DNA from: Dyadobacter sp. CY347
GTDB taxonomy: Bacteria > Bacteroidota > Bacteroidia > Cytophagales > Spirosomataceae
NCBI RefSeq assembly: GCF_021502655.1
Contig: NZ_JAKFFT010000004.1
Coordinates: 806,001-870,000, forward strand
Reading direction: 5' to 3'
DNA: 64,000 bases
The position numbers were made by a program, and so were the translations under genes. This document shows positions 8,932-17,021 of this stretch, one piece after another. Position 1 is the stretch's first letter. Every line of letters begins with the position of its first letter. The notes under the pieces were generated by a model. The model searched no databases and was not told the DNA's origin. It was given only the letters and a program-made list of their open reading frames with translations.

Positions 8932-9321
8932 ATGAGCAGTAGAAGAAATCTTTTGATTTTAGATGATGAACCCAGCATCACCAAGATATTGGAGCATTTT
9001 TTGAAGAAAGACTTTAATGTTGTTATAAAAAGTGACGGATCAGAGGGGATGCTTTGGCTCGAAGAGGGAAATCAGGCCGACCTGATCATTGCAGACCTGC
9101 ATATGCCCAATCTGAGCGGAAAAGAGTTTTTAAAGGTTGCCAAGGCCAGCAATTTATATGCTGATATTCCCGTGATCATTCTTTCCGGATCTGACGAAAG
9201 CAGTGAACGTATCCAGTGCCTGAACCTGGGCGCGGACGATTTCATGGTCAAGCCATTTAATCCGATGGAGGTTCACGCCAAGATCAATGCTATCCTTCGC
9301 CGAAGTAAACGCTACTCTTAA
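8932..9321 (+). CDS. Stand-alone response regulator receiver protein
   Basis: 129 residues consisting only of a CheY-like receiver domain. The acidic pair DD is at 11-12 (ILDDEP), the phosphoacceptor is D55 (IIADLHMP), and the conserved K-P pair is in MVKPFNP near the end. No output domain follows, so it acts through protein contacts or as a phosphate shuttle. The in-frame TTG at 8911 is a less likely start. It lies 12 nt before the priming sugar transferase, whose own receiver domain has lost all active residues. The pair may therefore work together, one signalling and one structural (inference). Possible phosphate donors in the locus are the hybrid kinase at 20314-22932 and the HPt protein at 33023-33394. 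Confidence 0.9.
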   Translation: MSSRRNLLILDDEPSITKILEHFLKKDFNVVIKSDGSEGMLWLEEGNQADLIIADLHMPNLSGKEFLKVAKASNLYADIPVIILSGSDESSERIQCLNLGADDFMVKPFNPMEVHAKINAILRRSKRYS

Positions 9322-9333
9322 TCGTAATATAAT

Positions 9334-10548
9334 ATGGAATTGGCAAGCACGTCCGCAGGAATGGTTGTTGAGTCAAAATCCTATGTTGCTTTGTTCCGGG
9401 TAATCTATCTGAACAAGGATCTGGAACAATATCTGAAATTTTCCGAGCAATATGCAAATACGCTGCAGGTCGAATATTTCGATTCAAAAGAAGGCGTTTT
9501 GCGCGCCCTTGAAGAAAATTACCCCGCAGATATTATCCTGGCCCACACCGAAAGCGGCGGCCTTGAACTATTGGACACGATAAGGAGCAGCGCCGGTTTT
9601 GGGAACATTCCTTTTGTGCTCATGGTGGATAACCTGAGCAGTGAGGCGATTGATATGGCACGCAGGCATCATGCGGATGACGTTTTCTCGGTCCGGTTCG
9701 ATGACGGCGACCTCATTACCCGCATACGTTATTTCAAAAAACGGCAATGGTATGTGGCCAGCAAAGCTTCTCAAAAAATCAGCGCGGAAAACACGCGAAC
9801 CCCTCTCTGGAAACGAACAATTGACATTATCACAACGGGCGGCGCGGTAATCCTGCTTCTTCCCGTGTTCCTGTTGGTAGCGCTTCTGATCCGCATGGAT
9901 TCCAAAGGGCCTGTTTTTTACAAATCCAAAAGGGTAGGGAGTGGTTACAAGATATTTGACCTCTATAAATTCCGCACCATGCGGACGGATGCCGATCAGC
10001 TGATCCGCAAAATGGCGGCGCTGAGCATGTATAACAAGGTGGCGGAGCCTGTTAACCAGTTTGAAAGCAATGGTTTATGTGAGGAATGTATGGCGGGGAA
10101 CCAATGCAAAAGCTTGCTGTTCCATGACGGAAGGGAGATCTGTGAAAAGCTCTATCACTTTCAGAAAGACCAGAAAGCAGCTTTTATGAAATTCCAGAAT
10201 GATCCGCGGATCACCCGATTCGGACAGTTTTTAAGAAACAGCAGTCTGGACGAGTTGCCTCAATTGATCAACATTCTGAAAGGCGATATGTCGCTGGTGG
10301 GTAACCGTCCGTTGCCGCTTTACGAAGCCGAAAAAATGACTACTGACGATAAAATCCTTCGCTTTGCAGGCCCGGCGGGCCTTACCGGCCTGTGGCAGGT
10401 GACCAAACGCGGAAAGGGAAAAGCAGACATGTCGGAAGAGGAAAGGACCCAGCTGGACATTACTTACGCGAAGGAATTTTCCTTCAAAATGGATATGCAG
10501 ATTATCCTGAAAACATTCCCGGCCCTCTTGCAATCAGAAAACGTTTAA
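9334..10548 (+). CDS. Priming sugar-phosphate transferase with N-terminal pseudo-receiver domain
   Basis: 404 residues. The C-terminal half is a bacterial sugar transferase of the WbaP/WcaJ type, which moves a sugar-1-phosphate from a nucleotide sugar to undecaprenyl phosphate to start a repeat unit. It has a membrane segment at about 163-187, KRVGSGYKIFDLYKFRTM, then SSLDELPQLINILKGDMSLVG and GLTGLWQV. Residues 22-135 fold-match a receiver domain, but the acidic pair, the phosphoacceptor (His71) and the Lys (Arg121) are all replaced. Between the FRTM block and the DELPQ block sits an insert with C249, C252, C258 and C270, a possible metal site not expected in this family. It is 12 nt downstream of an intact lone receiver. 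Confidence 0.92.
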   Translation: MELASTSAGMVVESKSYVALFRVIYLNKDLEQYLKFSEQYANTLQVEYFDSKEGVLRALEENYPADIILAHTESGGLELLDTIRSSAGFGNIPFVLMVDNLSSEAIDMARRHHADDVFSVRFDDGDLITRIRYFKKRQWYVASKASQKISAENTRTPLWKRTIDIITTGGAVILLLPVFLLVALLIRMDSKGPVFYKSKRVGSGYKIFDLYKFRTMRTDADQLIRKMAALSMYNKVAEPVNQFESNGLCEECMAGNQCKSLLFHDGREICEKLYHFQKDQKAAFMKFQNDPRITRFGQFLRNSSLDELPQLINILKGDMSLVGNRPLPLYEAEKMTTDDKILRFAGPAGLTGLWQVTKRGKGKADMSEEERTQLDITYAKEFSFKMDMQIILKTFPALLQSENV

Positions 10549-10593
10549 CCCACCTTACTATAACATTATTGAAATTACTTTTACACGCTTATG

Positions 10594-11211
10594 TTAAATG
10601 GTCTTGATCCATTCATTGCGAGACGCGTCGTATTGTTTAATAACCCGGGCAGGATTGCCCACGGCGACAGAGTAAGGAGGGATATTTTTAGTAACAACGG
10701 CCCCAGCGGCGATGACGCAATGTTTACCAATGGTAACCCCGGCCGTGATAACCGTGTTAGCGCCAATCCAGCAATCGTCTTCAATCACAATCGGCGCCAC
10801 GCTGACCCCTTGCTGGTGAATAGGTTGCCCGATGTCCGAATAATTGTGATTCAATCCGCTGGCGACGATGTTCTGCGCAAGGATCACATTATTACCGACC
10901 GTAATAGGGCCAATAATGACATTGCCCAATCCAATCAGCGAGTTATTGCCGATCCTTACTTCCCCCACACCATTATTAACCGTAGTAAAGTCTTCAATCA
11001 TAGAATTGTCTCCGATTGAAAAGGGATTGAATGGCAGCACATCCATTCTGACCCAGCTCCTGATAATGACATTTTTACCCTTCTGATGATAAAAGCGGTT
11101 CAGTATCACCCTTACCCAAAGTCTTGGTCGCGCCTGATTGGTAGGGATAAGGAGCCAGTGAAAAAATTTTTTTAAACGGGGGTTGCTCTTGATCTGGTCT
11201 GAAAATGCCAT
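10594..11211 (-). CDS. Left-handed beta-helix (hexapeptide repeat) acetyltransferase
   Basis: 205 residues from the ATG at 11211. Imperfect hexapeptide repeats ([IV]-G-x-x) run from about residue 65 to 185, including VRIGNNSLIGLGNVIIG and IGANTVITAGVTIGKHCVIAAGAVVT. They end in the usual IPPYSVAVGNPARV. The SGLNHNYSDI loop carries the histidine expected in WbbJ/maltose-acetyltransferase-like enzymes. It likely adds an acetyl group from acetyl-CoA to a sugar of the polysaccharide. It is transcribed against its neighbours and has its own consensus promoter at 11247-11276, which excludes the upstream TTG start at 11280. Confidence 0.88.
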   Translation of the reverse strand: MAFSDQIKSNPRLKKFFHWLLIPTNQARPRLWVRVILNRFYHQKGKNVIIRSWVRMDVLPFNPFSIGDNSMIEDFTTVNNGVGEVRIGNNSLIGLGNVIIGPITVGNNVILAQNIVASGLNHNYSDIGQPIHQQGVSVAPIVIEDDCWIGANTVITAGVTIGKHCVIAAGAVVTKNIPPYSVAVGNPARVIKQYDASRNEWIKTI

Positions 11212-11246
11212 TGGGTAGGGCAGAGAAAAGTAGAAGTAATTTTGGT

Positions 11247-11276
11247 CAAATGTATTTCCTATAACTACATAATCAA
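11247..11276 (-). promoter_or_regulatory. Bacteroidota-type promoter for the acetyltransferase
   Basis: On the minus strand, TTG at 11276-11274, a 19-nt spacer and TACATTTG at 11254-11247, an exact match to TAnnTTTG. Transcription would start near 11240, leaving a leader of about 30 nt before the ATG at 11211. Confidence 0.6.
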
Positions 11277-11316
11277 GCAAAATTCATTTTAAATAACTAT
11301 TTTTTTAAAAAATTTA

Positions 11317-11991
11317 ATGTCAATGAGATACGCAGTGTTTTTAATTCCTCTGTTTTTGATTACCCTCACAACCCACGCACAGGAGTCTTTGAGCAAAGAT
11401 GTAGACTATGCTTATCTCGAAAAACTTATTGCCATTACCAGAGCGAACTATCCCAAGATCAAAATGTACGAGGACCGGGTTGTAGTGGCCGAGTATGCGA
11501 TCAAAAAAGCCAAGCTTTCCTATTTCGACATTTTCAATTTTTCTTACCTGTATAGTCCAAACAACAACACCGCAACCATTTCGCCAACATTGCTGAGCGG
11601 TTATCAGCTTGGTTTCTTTGTAAACATTGGTGCTATTCTGCAAAAGCCCAGCCAGATCAAGCAAGCGAAGGGAGAGCTTTCGGTGACACAGCATGACAAG
11701 GAAGCATTTGACCTGAGTATGGTTGCGGAAGTGAAAAAGCGGTATTTCACACTCATCCAGAAGCGCGCGGTTTTTAAAGTGCGGTCCAATGCGGCGCTGG
11801 ATGTTGAAAGCATGGTTTCCAGTGTAAAAAAGCGGTTTGAAATGGGACAGGAGACATTGGAAAAATATAATCAGACACTGGTCATGCAGACCGACCACTA
11901 CCAAAACCTGCTGAATGCAGAAAGCGACATTCTGATCGCGAAAAGCAGCCTGGAAGAATTGTTGGGACAAAAATTAGAAGATATAAAATGA
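11317..11991 (+). CDS. Half-length TolC-family outer membrane protein
   Basis: 224 residues with a cleavable signal peptide ending near THAQ. The body resembles one repeat of an outer membrane efflux protein: long amphipathic helices (AEVKKRYFTLIQKRAVFKVRS and the C-terminal SDILIAKSSLEELLGQKL) around a beta segment with FDIFNFSYLYSPN. Full TolC proteins have two such repeats and over 400 residues, so this is about half the usual length. There is no frameshift; it ends in a normal stop that overlaps the next start by 4 nt (ATGA). Being the first gene of the Wzc-GT2-Wzy operon, it may form or help form the exit channel for the polysaccharide, perhaps as a higher oligomer. That role is inference. 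Confidence 0.8.
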   Translation: MSMRYAVFLIPLFLITLTTHAQESLSKDVDYAYLEKLIAITRANYPKIKMYEDRVVVAEYAIKKAKLSYFDIFNFSYLYSPNNNTATISPTLLSGYQLGFFVNIGAILQKPSQIKQAKGELSVTQHDKEAFDLSMVAEVKKRYFTLIQKRAVFKVRSNAALDVESMVSSVKKRFEMGQETLEKYNQTLVMQTDHYQNLLNAESDILIAKSSLEELLGQKLEDIK

Positions 11992-14168
11992 GCGAGTTTG
12001 TACAATTTCTGAGATTACTGCAACGCAATAAAGTGACGCTGATCCTGGTCCCGCTGATCACCGTTATCCTTTGCTATTTTCTGGTCAGGCGCTTGCCGGA
12101 CACATTTGAATCGCACGCGCGTATTGCAACCGGGCTTGTCGATAAAACGGACCAGGTCGTGACCAAAGCCAAAGACGAACAGGAGCAGCAGATCGCCCGT
12201 AAGTTTGAAAGCCTGATCCAGGTAATGCGTTTGAAGAGGACCATTGACCAGGTGTCTTATAGGTTGATATTGAACCATTTGAAAGGCGTGAAAGATTCCA
12301 CATGGCGCGAGCCTGTGAAAGAGCTGGAAAAAATGAGCAAAGCCGATAAAGCCAAAGCCATTGCCCTGATCACGCAGAAGCACAAGAACCGTGAGGAGCT
12401 GTTTTTATCAAAACCTTATGAAAATGATCTGAACGACATTATCGTGGATATGGGCTACGGAGCCAATACACTGCGCGAAAAACTCATCATTTACCGAACC
12501 GGTGTAGGTGATTATATCGACATTGAATTTGAAGCAGAAAATCCCGAACTGGCTGCTTATGTGATCAATACGCTCAGTGAAGAGTTCATTTCCGACAACT
12601 CGTCGCGTGTGGTCGGCAACAATAAAAAGACAATTGATTTCCTGCAAACATTCATGCTGCAAAAGCTGGGCGCATTGAATAGCCGGATGAATACGCTGAG
12701 AAATTTCAAGATCCAGAACCGGGTTTTGAATCTGAATGAGCAGGCAAAGAGTATTTACGGTCAAATGGCTGATTATGAGACCAGGAGAGAAGTTGCGCAG
12801 AAGGATATCATTGCATTGGCAGCGGCGATCAATAACATTGACAAGAAGTTTGACCCAACCGAGCGCAAATATTTCGAAAGCGCACTGACGGGCATTAATC
12901 AGAAGATCATTGCCTCGAAAAATAATCTGAGGGCATTGAACGAAAGATATGTGCTAAGCAACTTCGATCAGCGCATTAAATTCAGCCTCGATTCGCTGAG
13001 AAACCAGCTCACGGCAGAAATTGATGAGGCAACGGATAAGTATGCCTACAATCCGATGGCACTTAAACAGGACCTGGTAACACAAAAATTGTCTATGGAA
13101 ATTTCGCTGGAACTGGCGAAAAACAGCGTTGCGTCGATTCAGGGAGAGCTGAACAGGCTGAACAGGAAATTCGACGGACTGGTGCCCAACGAAGCCACGA
13201 TCCAGGAATACGAAACTTCTATCGACATTGCGAGCAAAGAATACATTGAGGCGCTTCAACGCTATAATGAGGCCAGTCTGGAATTTAGTTTTCCGGTTTA
13301 CCTGCGCCTGATCGAGCGAGCCATGCCGGGTGAAGTGCAGGCTTCCAAAAAAATGGTCCTGGTTATTCTTTCAGGTGTTATCAGCTTGGTATTCTGCGTG
13401 TTCGTGTTCTTTATCCTGTTTTATCTTGACAAATCCATCCGCTACCCCATGCAGCTTGCCAATGCCACCGAACGCCCTGTGCTGGGTTATCTCAATGTGC
13501 TGGACAAAGGCGCAAACCTGAGCTTGTCGGGGATGAATGCTTCGGATGATAAGTCCACCAGACTTTACAAAAATCTGGTCCGCTCGATTCGCTATGAGCT
13601 TGATAATGAGATTGATGATCCCAAGATCATTGCCGTTACCAGCCTTTCCTTTGGAGTGGGAAAGACGTCTTTTGTGGTTGCGCTTGCGTGGGCTTTTTCT
13701 AAAATCAATAAATCCGTCCTGATCATTGACGGAAACTTCGGGCAGCCTGATATCTCAAAACTAAACCCGGAAACGACCCTGATTGAGAACTTTGTGAAAA
13801 GCAATGCAGTACTTGAAGCCAGCGCGGGACAGATCCGCATCCTGGGCAATAAAGGCGGGGACATTTCCCTACTCGAACTGGCAGACGAAAAATCAGTAAG
13901 TGACCGTTTGCAAGTGCTGAAAACGCAATTTGATATCATACTGGTTGAAGCCGACTCCCTCACAGCTATGAATAAGGCGAAGGAATGGATCACATTTTCT
14001 GATCGCGTTGTAGCGGTTTTTGCAGCGGGAAGATCTATTTCAGACGATGACCAGTCTAAAATTCAGTATCTGAATAGTCTGGATGACAAGTTTTCCGGAT
14101 GGGTGCTTACCAACACTGAGGACATTCCGGAACAAGCTGGAAAAATTGGCAAACCGGTAGAAGCATGA
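11988..14168 (+). CDS. Wzc-like polysaccharide copolymerase with degenerate tyrosine-kinase domain
   Basis: 726 residues. It has a Wzz-type chain-length domain with membrane segments at about 18-36 and 456-480 and a large, mostly coiled-coil periplasmic region between. A cytoplasmic P-loop domain follows, as in bacterial BY-kinases. Walker A is GVGKT (556-560), the A' motif is IIDGNFGQP with D581, and the Walker B position reads LVEAD (654-656) instead of the usual D-x-P-P-type end. The C-terminus has no tyrosine cluster, so autophosphorylation as in Wzc is doubtful. It should control chain length in Wzy-dependent export. Overlaps of 4 nt on both sides tie it to the TolC-like and GT2 genes. 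Confidence 0.9.
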   Translation: MSEFVQFLRLLQRNKVTLILVPLITVILCYFLVRRLPDTFESHARIATGLVDKTDQVVTKAKDEQEQQIARKFESLIQVMRLKRTIDQVSYRLILNHLKGVKDSTWREPVKELEKMSKADKAKAIALITQKHKNREELFLSKPYENDLNDIIVDMGYGANTLREKLIIYRTGVGDYIDIEFEAENPELAAYVINTLSEEFISDNSSRVVGNNKKTIDFLQTFMLQKLGALNSRMNTLRNFKIQNRVLNLNEQAKSIYGQMADYETRREVAQKDIIALAAAINNIDKKFDPTERKYFESALTGINQKIIASKNNLRALNERYVLSNFDQRIKFSLDSLRNQLTAEIDEATDKYAYNPMALKQDLVTQKLSMEISLELAKNSVASIQGELNRLNRKFDGLVPNEATIQEYETSIDIASKEYIEALQRYNEASLEFSFPVYLRLIERAMPGEVQASKKMVLVILSGVISLVFCVFVFFILFYLDKSIRYPMQLANATERPVLGYLNVLDKGANLSLSGMNASDDKSTRLYKNLVRSIRYELDNEIDDPKIIAVTSLSFGVGKTSFVVALAWAFSKINKSVLIIDGNFGQPDISKLNPETTLIENFVKSNAVLEASAGQIRILGNKGGDISLLELADEKSVSDRLQVLKTQFDIILVEADSLTAMNKAKEWITFSDRVVAVFAAGRSISDDDQSKIQYLNSLDDKFSGWVLTNTEDIPEQAGKIGKPVEA

Positions 14169-15343
14169 AAATAGTGGAAGCGCTTTGGCTATTGATTCAG
14201 TTCCTGATCTGGTATAACCTGGTCTTTCCCGTGTTGCTGCTTATAATTTACGGCATCCGGGGTAAGGATAAGTTAGCAGGCAATGCATCAGGCTCAGAAT
14301 TACCGGATTACGCCATTATTGTTACAGCTTATGAATACACGCAGCAGCTTCCTGCGGTGGTGAGCTCGCTGCTAGCATTAGATTATCAGCGCTTTCATAT
14401 TTATGTTGTTGCGGATAAATGCGACATTACCGGCCTGCATTTTCCAACAGACCGGGTTTCATTGCTCCGCCCGCCCCAGGTGCTGGGCAGTAACACCCGT
14501 TCGCATTTCTACGCAATCCAGAATTTTATCAGGCCTCATTCCCATTTGACCATTATAGACAGTGATAACCTTACAGACCCGCAATATCTGAATGAACTGA
14601 ATATTTATTTCAAAGCTGGATTTCAGGCCGTTCAGGGCGTACGGGAGGCTAAAAACCTGGATAGCACTTACGCTTGCCTGGATGCCGCTCGGGACATTTA
14701 TTACCATTTTTATGATGGAAAAGTGCTTTTCGGTGCGGGTTCTTCTGCAACATTAGCGGGATCGGGCATGGCCTTTACAACAGCATTGTATCAAGAATGC
14801 CTGGGGCATCTGGATGTTACCGGGGCGGGTTTTGATAAAGTGTTGCAGGAAGGGATCGTTAGCCGGAAATACCGCATTGCATTTGCTGAAAAGGCTATTG
14901 TATATGATGAAAAAACGACCGGAAGCGATCAGTTGGTAAAACAGCGGGCGCGCTGGATCAATACCTGGTTCAAATATTTTGCACTTGGGTTTAAGATCTT
15001 TTTCAATGGCCTGACAAGTTTCAACTGGAACCAGACGATTTTCGGGCTTGTGCTGCTCAGGCCGCCGTTGTTCATTTTCCTGATCCTGTCGGTGGTTTTC
15101 ATGCTGATCAACCTGTTCATTTCCATTCCTGTGGCGGTTACCTGGTTCCTGGGTTTGTGTGTGTTTGTCATAGGATTTTATATTTCATTAAAAAGATCTC
15201 ATACGGACCCGAAAATTTACCATTCGCTGGTCAACATTCCCAAATTCATTGCTTTTCAACTGCTCGCCCTGCTGAATGCACGGAAGGCCAATCAGATTTC
15301 TGTGGCAACACGAAGTAGCCAGACAGACCAAAAACAGATTTAG
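14165..15343 (+). CDS. Membrane family 2 glycosyltransferase (processive type)
   Basis: 392 residues. An N-terminal membrane segment (about 5-29) precedes the GT2 catalytic domain, with IVTAYEY at its start, the metal-binding DSD (132-134) and the acceptor-side Q260-R-A-R-W264. The Q/R-x-x-RW motif is typical of processive or membrane GT2 enzymes such as cellulose and hyaluronan synthases. Three or more hydrophobic segments follow to about residue 365. It transfers a sugar from a nucleotide donor to the lipid-linked repeat unit or a growing chain; donor and linkage cannot be read. It overlaps the copolymerase gene by 4 nt. Confidence 0.9.
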   Translation: MKIVEALWLLIQFLIWYNLVFPVLLLIIYGIRGKDKLAGNASGSELPDYAIIVTAYEYTQQLPAVVSSLLALDYQRFHIYVVADKCDITGLHFPTDRVSLLRPPQVLGSNTRSHFYAIQNFIRPHSHLTIIDSDNLTDPQYLNELNIYFKAGFQAVQGVREAKNLDSTYACLDAARDIYYHFYDGKVLFGAGSSATLAGSGMAFTTALYQECLGHLDVTGAGFDKVLQEGIVSRKYRIAFAEKAIVYDEKTTGSDQLVKQRARWINTWFKYFALGFKIFFNGLTSFNWNQTIFGLVLLRPPLFIFLILSVVFMLINLFISIPVAVTWFLGLCVFVIGFYISLKRSHTDPKIYHSLVNIPKFIAFQLLALLNARKANQISVATRSSQTDQKQI

Positions 15344-15354
15344 CCTGCTGCACC

Positions 15355-15501
15355 ATGAAGATTTATCCGGTTAAGAAGGAGATAAAAAAGAAGGAGACAT
15401 TTGATCATCTTTCGCCGCTGCAAAAAAAAACGCGGCAGGTTGCCTTGCTTCTGGCCCTGGTAAGCACATTTATTTTTTTCTTTAAAATCCTGTTCTTTTG
15501 A
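15355..15501 (+). CDS. 48-residue single-pass membrane protein in the polysaccharide operon
   Basis: An ATG at 15355 opens a 48-codon frame ending in TGA at 15499-15501, whose last base is the first base of the polymerase ATG. The first half is very basic (MKIYPVKKEIKKKE, then LQKKTRQ) and the second half is one membrane helix (VALLLALVSTFIFFFKILFF). A cytoplasmic N-terminus is predicted by the positive-inside rule. The gap to the GT2 gene is 11 nt and the downstream overlap is 1 nt, so translation is probably coupled. I know no family for it. It may be a small accessory subunit of the GT2 enzyme or polymerase, by position only. Confidence 0.7.
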   Translation: MKIYPVKKEIKKKETFDHLSPLQKKTRQVALLLALVSTFIFFFKILFF

Positions 15502-17021
15502 TGGAGAACGATTTACAACTTTTCATTTCCAACAGCAATGCGGCTGAGCAGACCTTTAAAGGCAAGCTCCGCAAATTGTTTTTGGTCGATAAGCTCAGCA
15601 GTCCCACGGGGCTGATCATCCTGCTCATACTTTCTGCCGGAATTGGCGCGTTAATCGCCTACCAGGGCATCCTGGCAGGGGCATTGATCCTTGTGCTGAT
15701 GATCGGGCCGCCTTTTGTTTATGCCATTGTGGCTTATCCGCAGTTTGGGATTACCGTATTGTTGATGCTTGCTTACCTGCTTTTTTTTGTAGGTCGGCTC
15801 GGCATCGACTTCCCGCTCGGGACGGTTATGGACGGGATCCAGGGACTGCTCATTCTGGGATTCTTCATCCGCCAGAAACGCAACCCCGACTGGACCATGT
15901 TCAGAGGGCCGATCGGGACATTGATCCTGATCTGGATCGCTTATAACATGGCTCAGGTGGCGAACCCGGTTGCCGAATCCCGATTGGCCTGGGTGTATAC
16001 GATCAGGGCGGTGGCGATTGTGATGCTCACTTATTTTGTGTTTATGTATCAGATCAAAACTGTGCAGCAGATCCGGTTTTTGTTGAAAATGTGGATCGGA
16101 CTGGCGGCTTTTGCGGCTTTGTATGCTTTTAAACAGGAGTTTATAGGATTTTCAGCATCAGAAGAAGCATGGTTGTATTCTGACCCTAATATCAAAGAAC
16201 TGCTTTTTATATCCGGGCACTGGCGTAAGTTTTCGATCTTTTCCGACCCTGTGGCTTTTTCCTATAATATGGTCGTGAGCAGCATTCTGTGCATTGCATT
16301 GCTATCTTATGTGAAGCAGAAATGGAAAAAGTACGTTTTGAGCGGGCTTACCATTATCATGTTTACGGCAATGCTATTTTCCGGTACGCGGGGCGCATAT
16401 GTGTTGCTTCCGGCCGCAATGGTGCTGTTTGTTATCTTAAAATTCAGCAGGCAGGTGCTTATCGGAACAGCTATCGCGGGCGTGGGGATATTGTTTCTGA
16501 TCCTGGTCCCCACAAGTAATTCGAACATTGTCCGCTTTCAAACTGCATTCAAACCCAATGAAGACATTTCGTTTCAGGCGCGGAAAAACAACCAGAAAAG
16601 GATACAGCCTTACATTTTAACCCATCCCATGGGCGGTGGCCTGGGTGCAACCGGCGCGTGGGGACAACGCTTTGCGCCACAGTCATATCTGGCCAGTTTC
16701 CCGCCAGACAGCGGTTATGTCCGGATTGCGGTAGAGCTGGGCTGGATCGGCCTTGCCATTTTCTGTTTACTGATGTTCTTTATTTTGAGGGAAGGGATTA
16801 ACAACTACTTTTCGATCCGAAATCCCGAGTTGAAAACCTATTGCATGGCCATGCTGCTTATTGTATTTGCCTATAACATTGGTAATTACCCTCAGGAAGC
16901 GCTGGTGCAATTCCCTTCGAACATTTACTTCTATTTCGTTGTAGCGGTCATTAATATCACCAAAAGGATCGACGATAAAGAGGAGGAAAAACGCATGAAA
17001 GAGGCCGCTATTTCACAGTAA
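15501..17021 (+). CDS. O-antigen ligase/polymerase family membrane protein (Wzy-like)
   Basis: 506 residues with about 11-12 hydrophobic segments, in the Wzy_C / O-antigen ligase superfamily. The large soluble loop near residues 340-405 carries the conserved area around QKRIQPYILTHPMGGGLGATG, followed by SGYVRIAVELGWIGL, the usual start of the final helices. It is the likely polymerase that joins flipped repeat units in the periplasm; a ligase role cannot be excluded. It is the last gene of the plus-strand operon, and its end overlaps the convergent acyltransferase by 14 nt. Start at ATG 15501 rather than the TTG at 15498. Confidence 0.88.
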   Translation: MENDLQLFISNSNAAEQTFKGKLRKLFLVDKLSSPTGLIILLILSAGIGALIAYQGILAGALILVLMIGPPFVYAIVAYPQFGITVLLMLAYLLFFVGRLGIDFPLGTVMDGIQGLLILGFFIRQKRNPDWTMFRGPIGTLILIWIAYNMAQVANPVAESRLAWVYTIRAVAIVMLTYFVFMYQIKTVQQIRFLLKMWIGLAAFAALYAFKQEFIGFSASEEAWLYSDPNIKELLFISGHWRKFSIFSDPVAFSYNMVVSSILCIALLSYVKQKWKKYVLSGLTIIMFTAMLFSGTRGAYVLLPAAMVLFVILKFSRQVLIGTAIAGVGILFLILVPTSNSNIVRFQTAFKPNEDISFQARKNNQKRIQPYILTHPMGGGLGATGAWGQRFAPQSYLASFPPDSGYVRIAVELGWIGLAIFCLLMFFILREGINNYFSIRNPELKTYCMAMLLIVFAYNIGNYPQEALVQFPSNIYFYFVVAVINITKRIDDKEEEKRMKEAAISQ

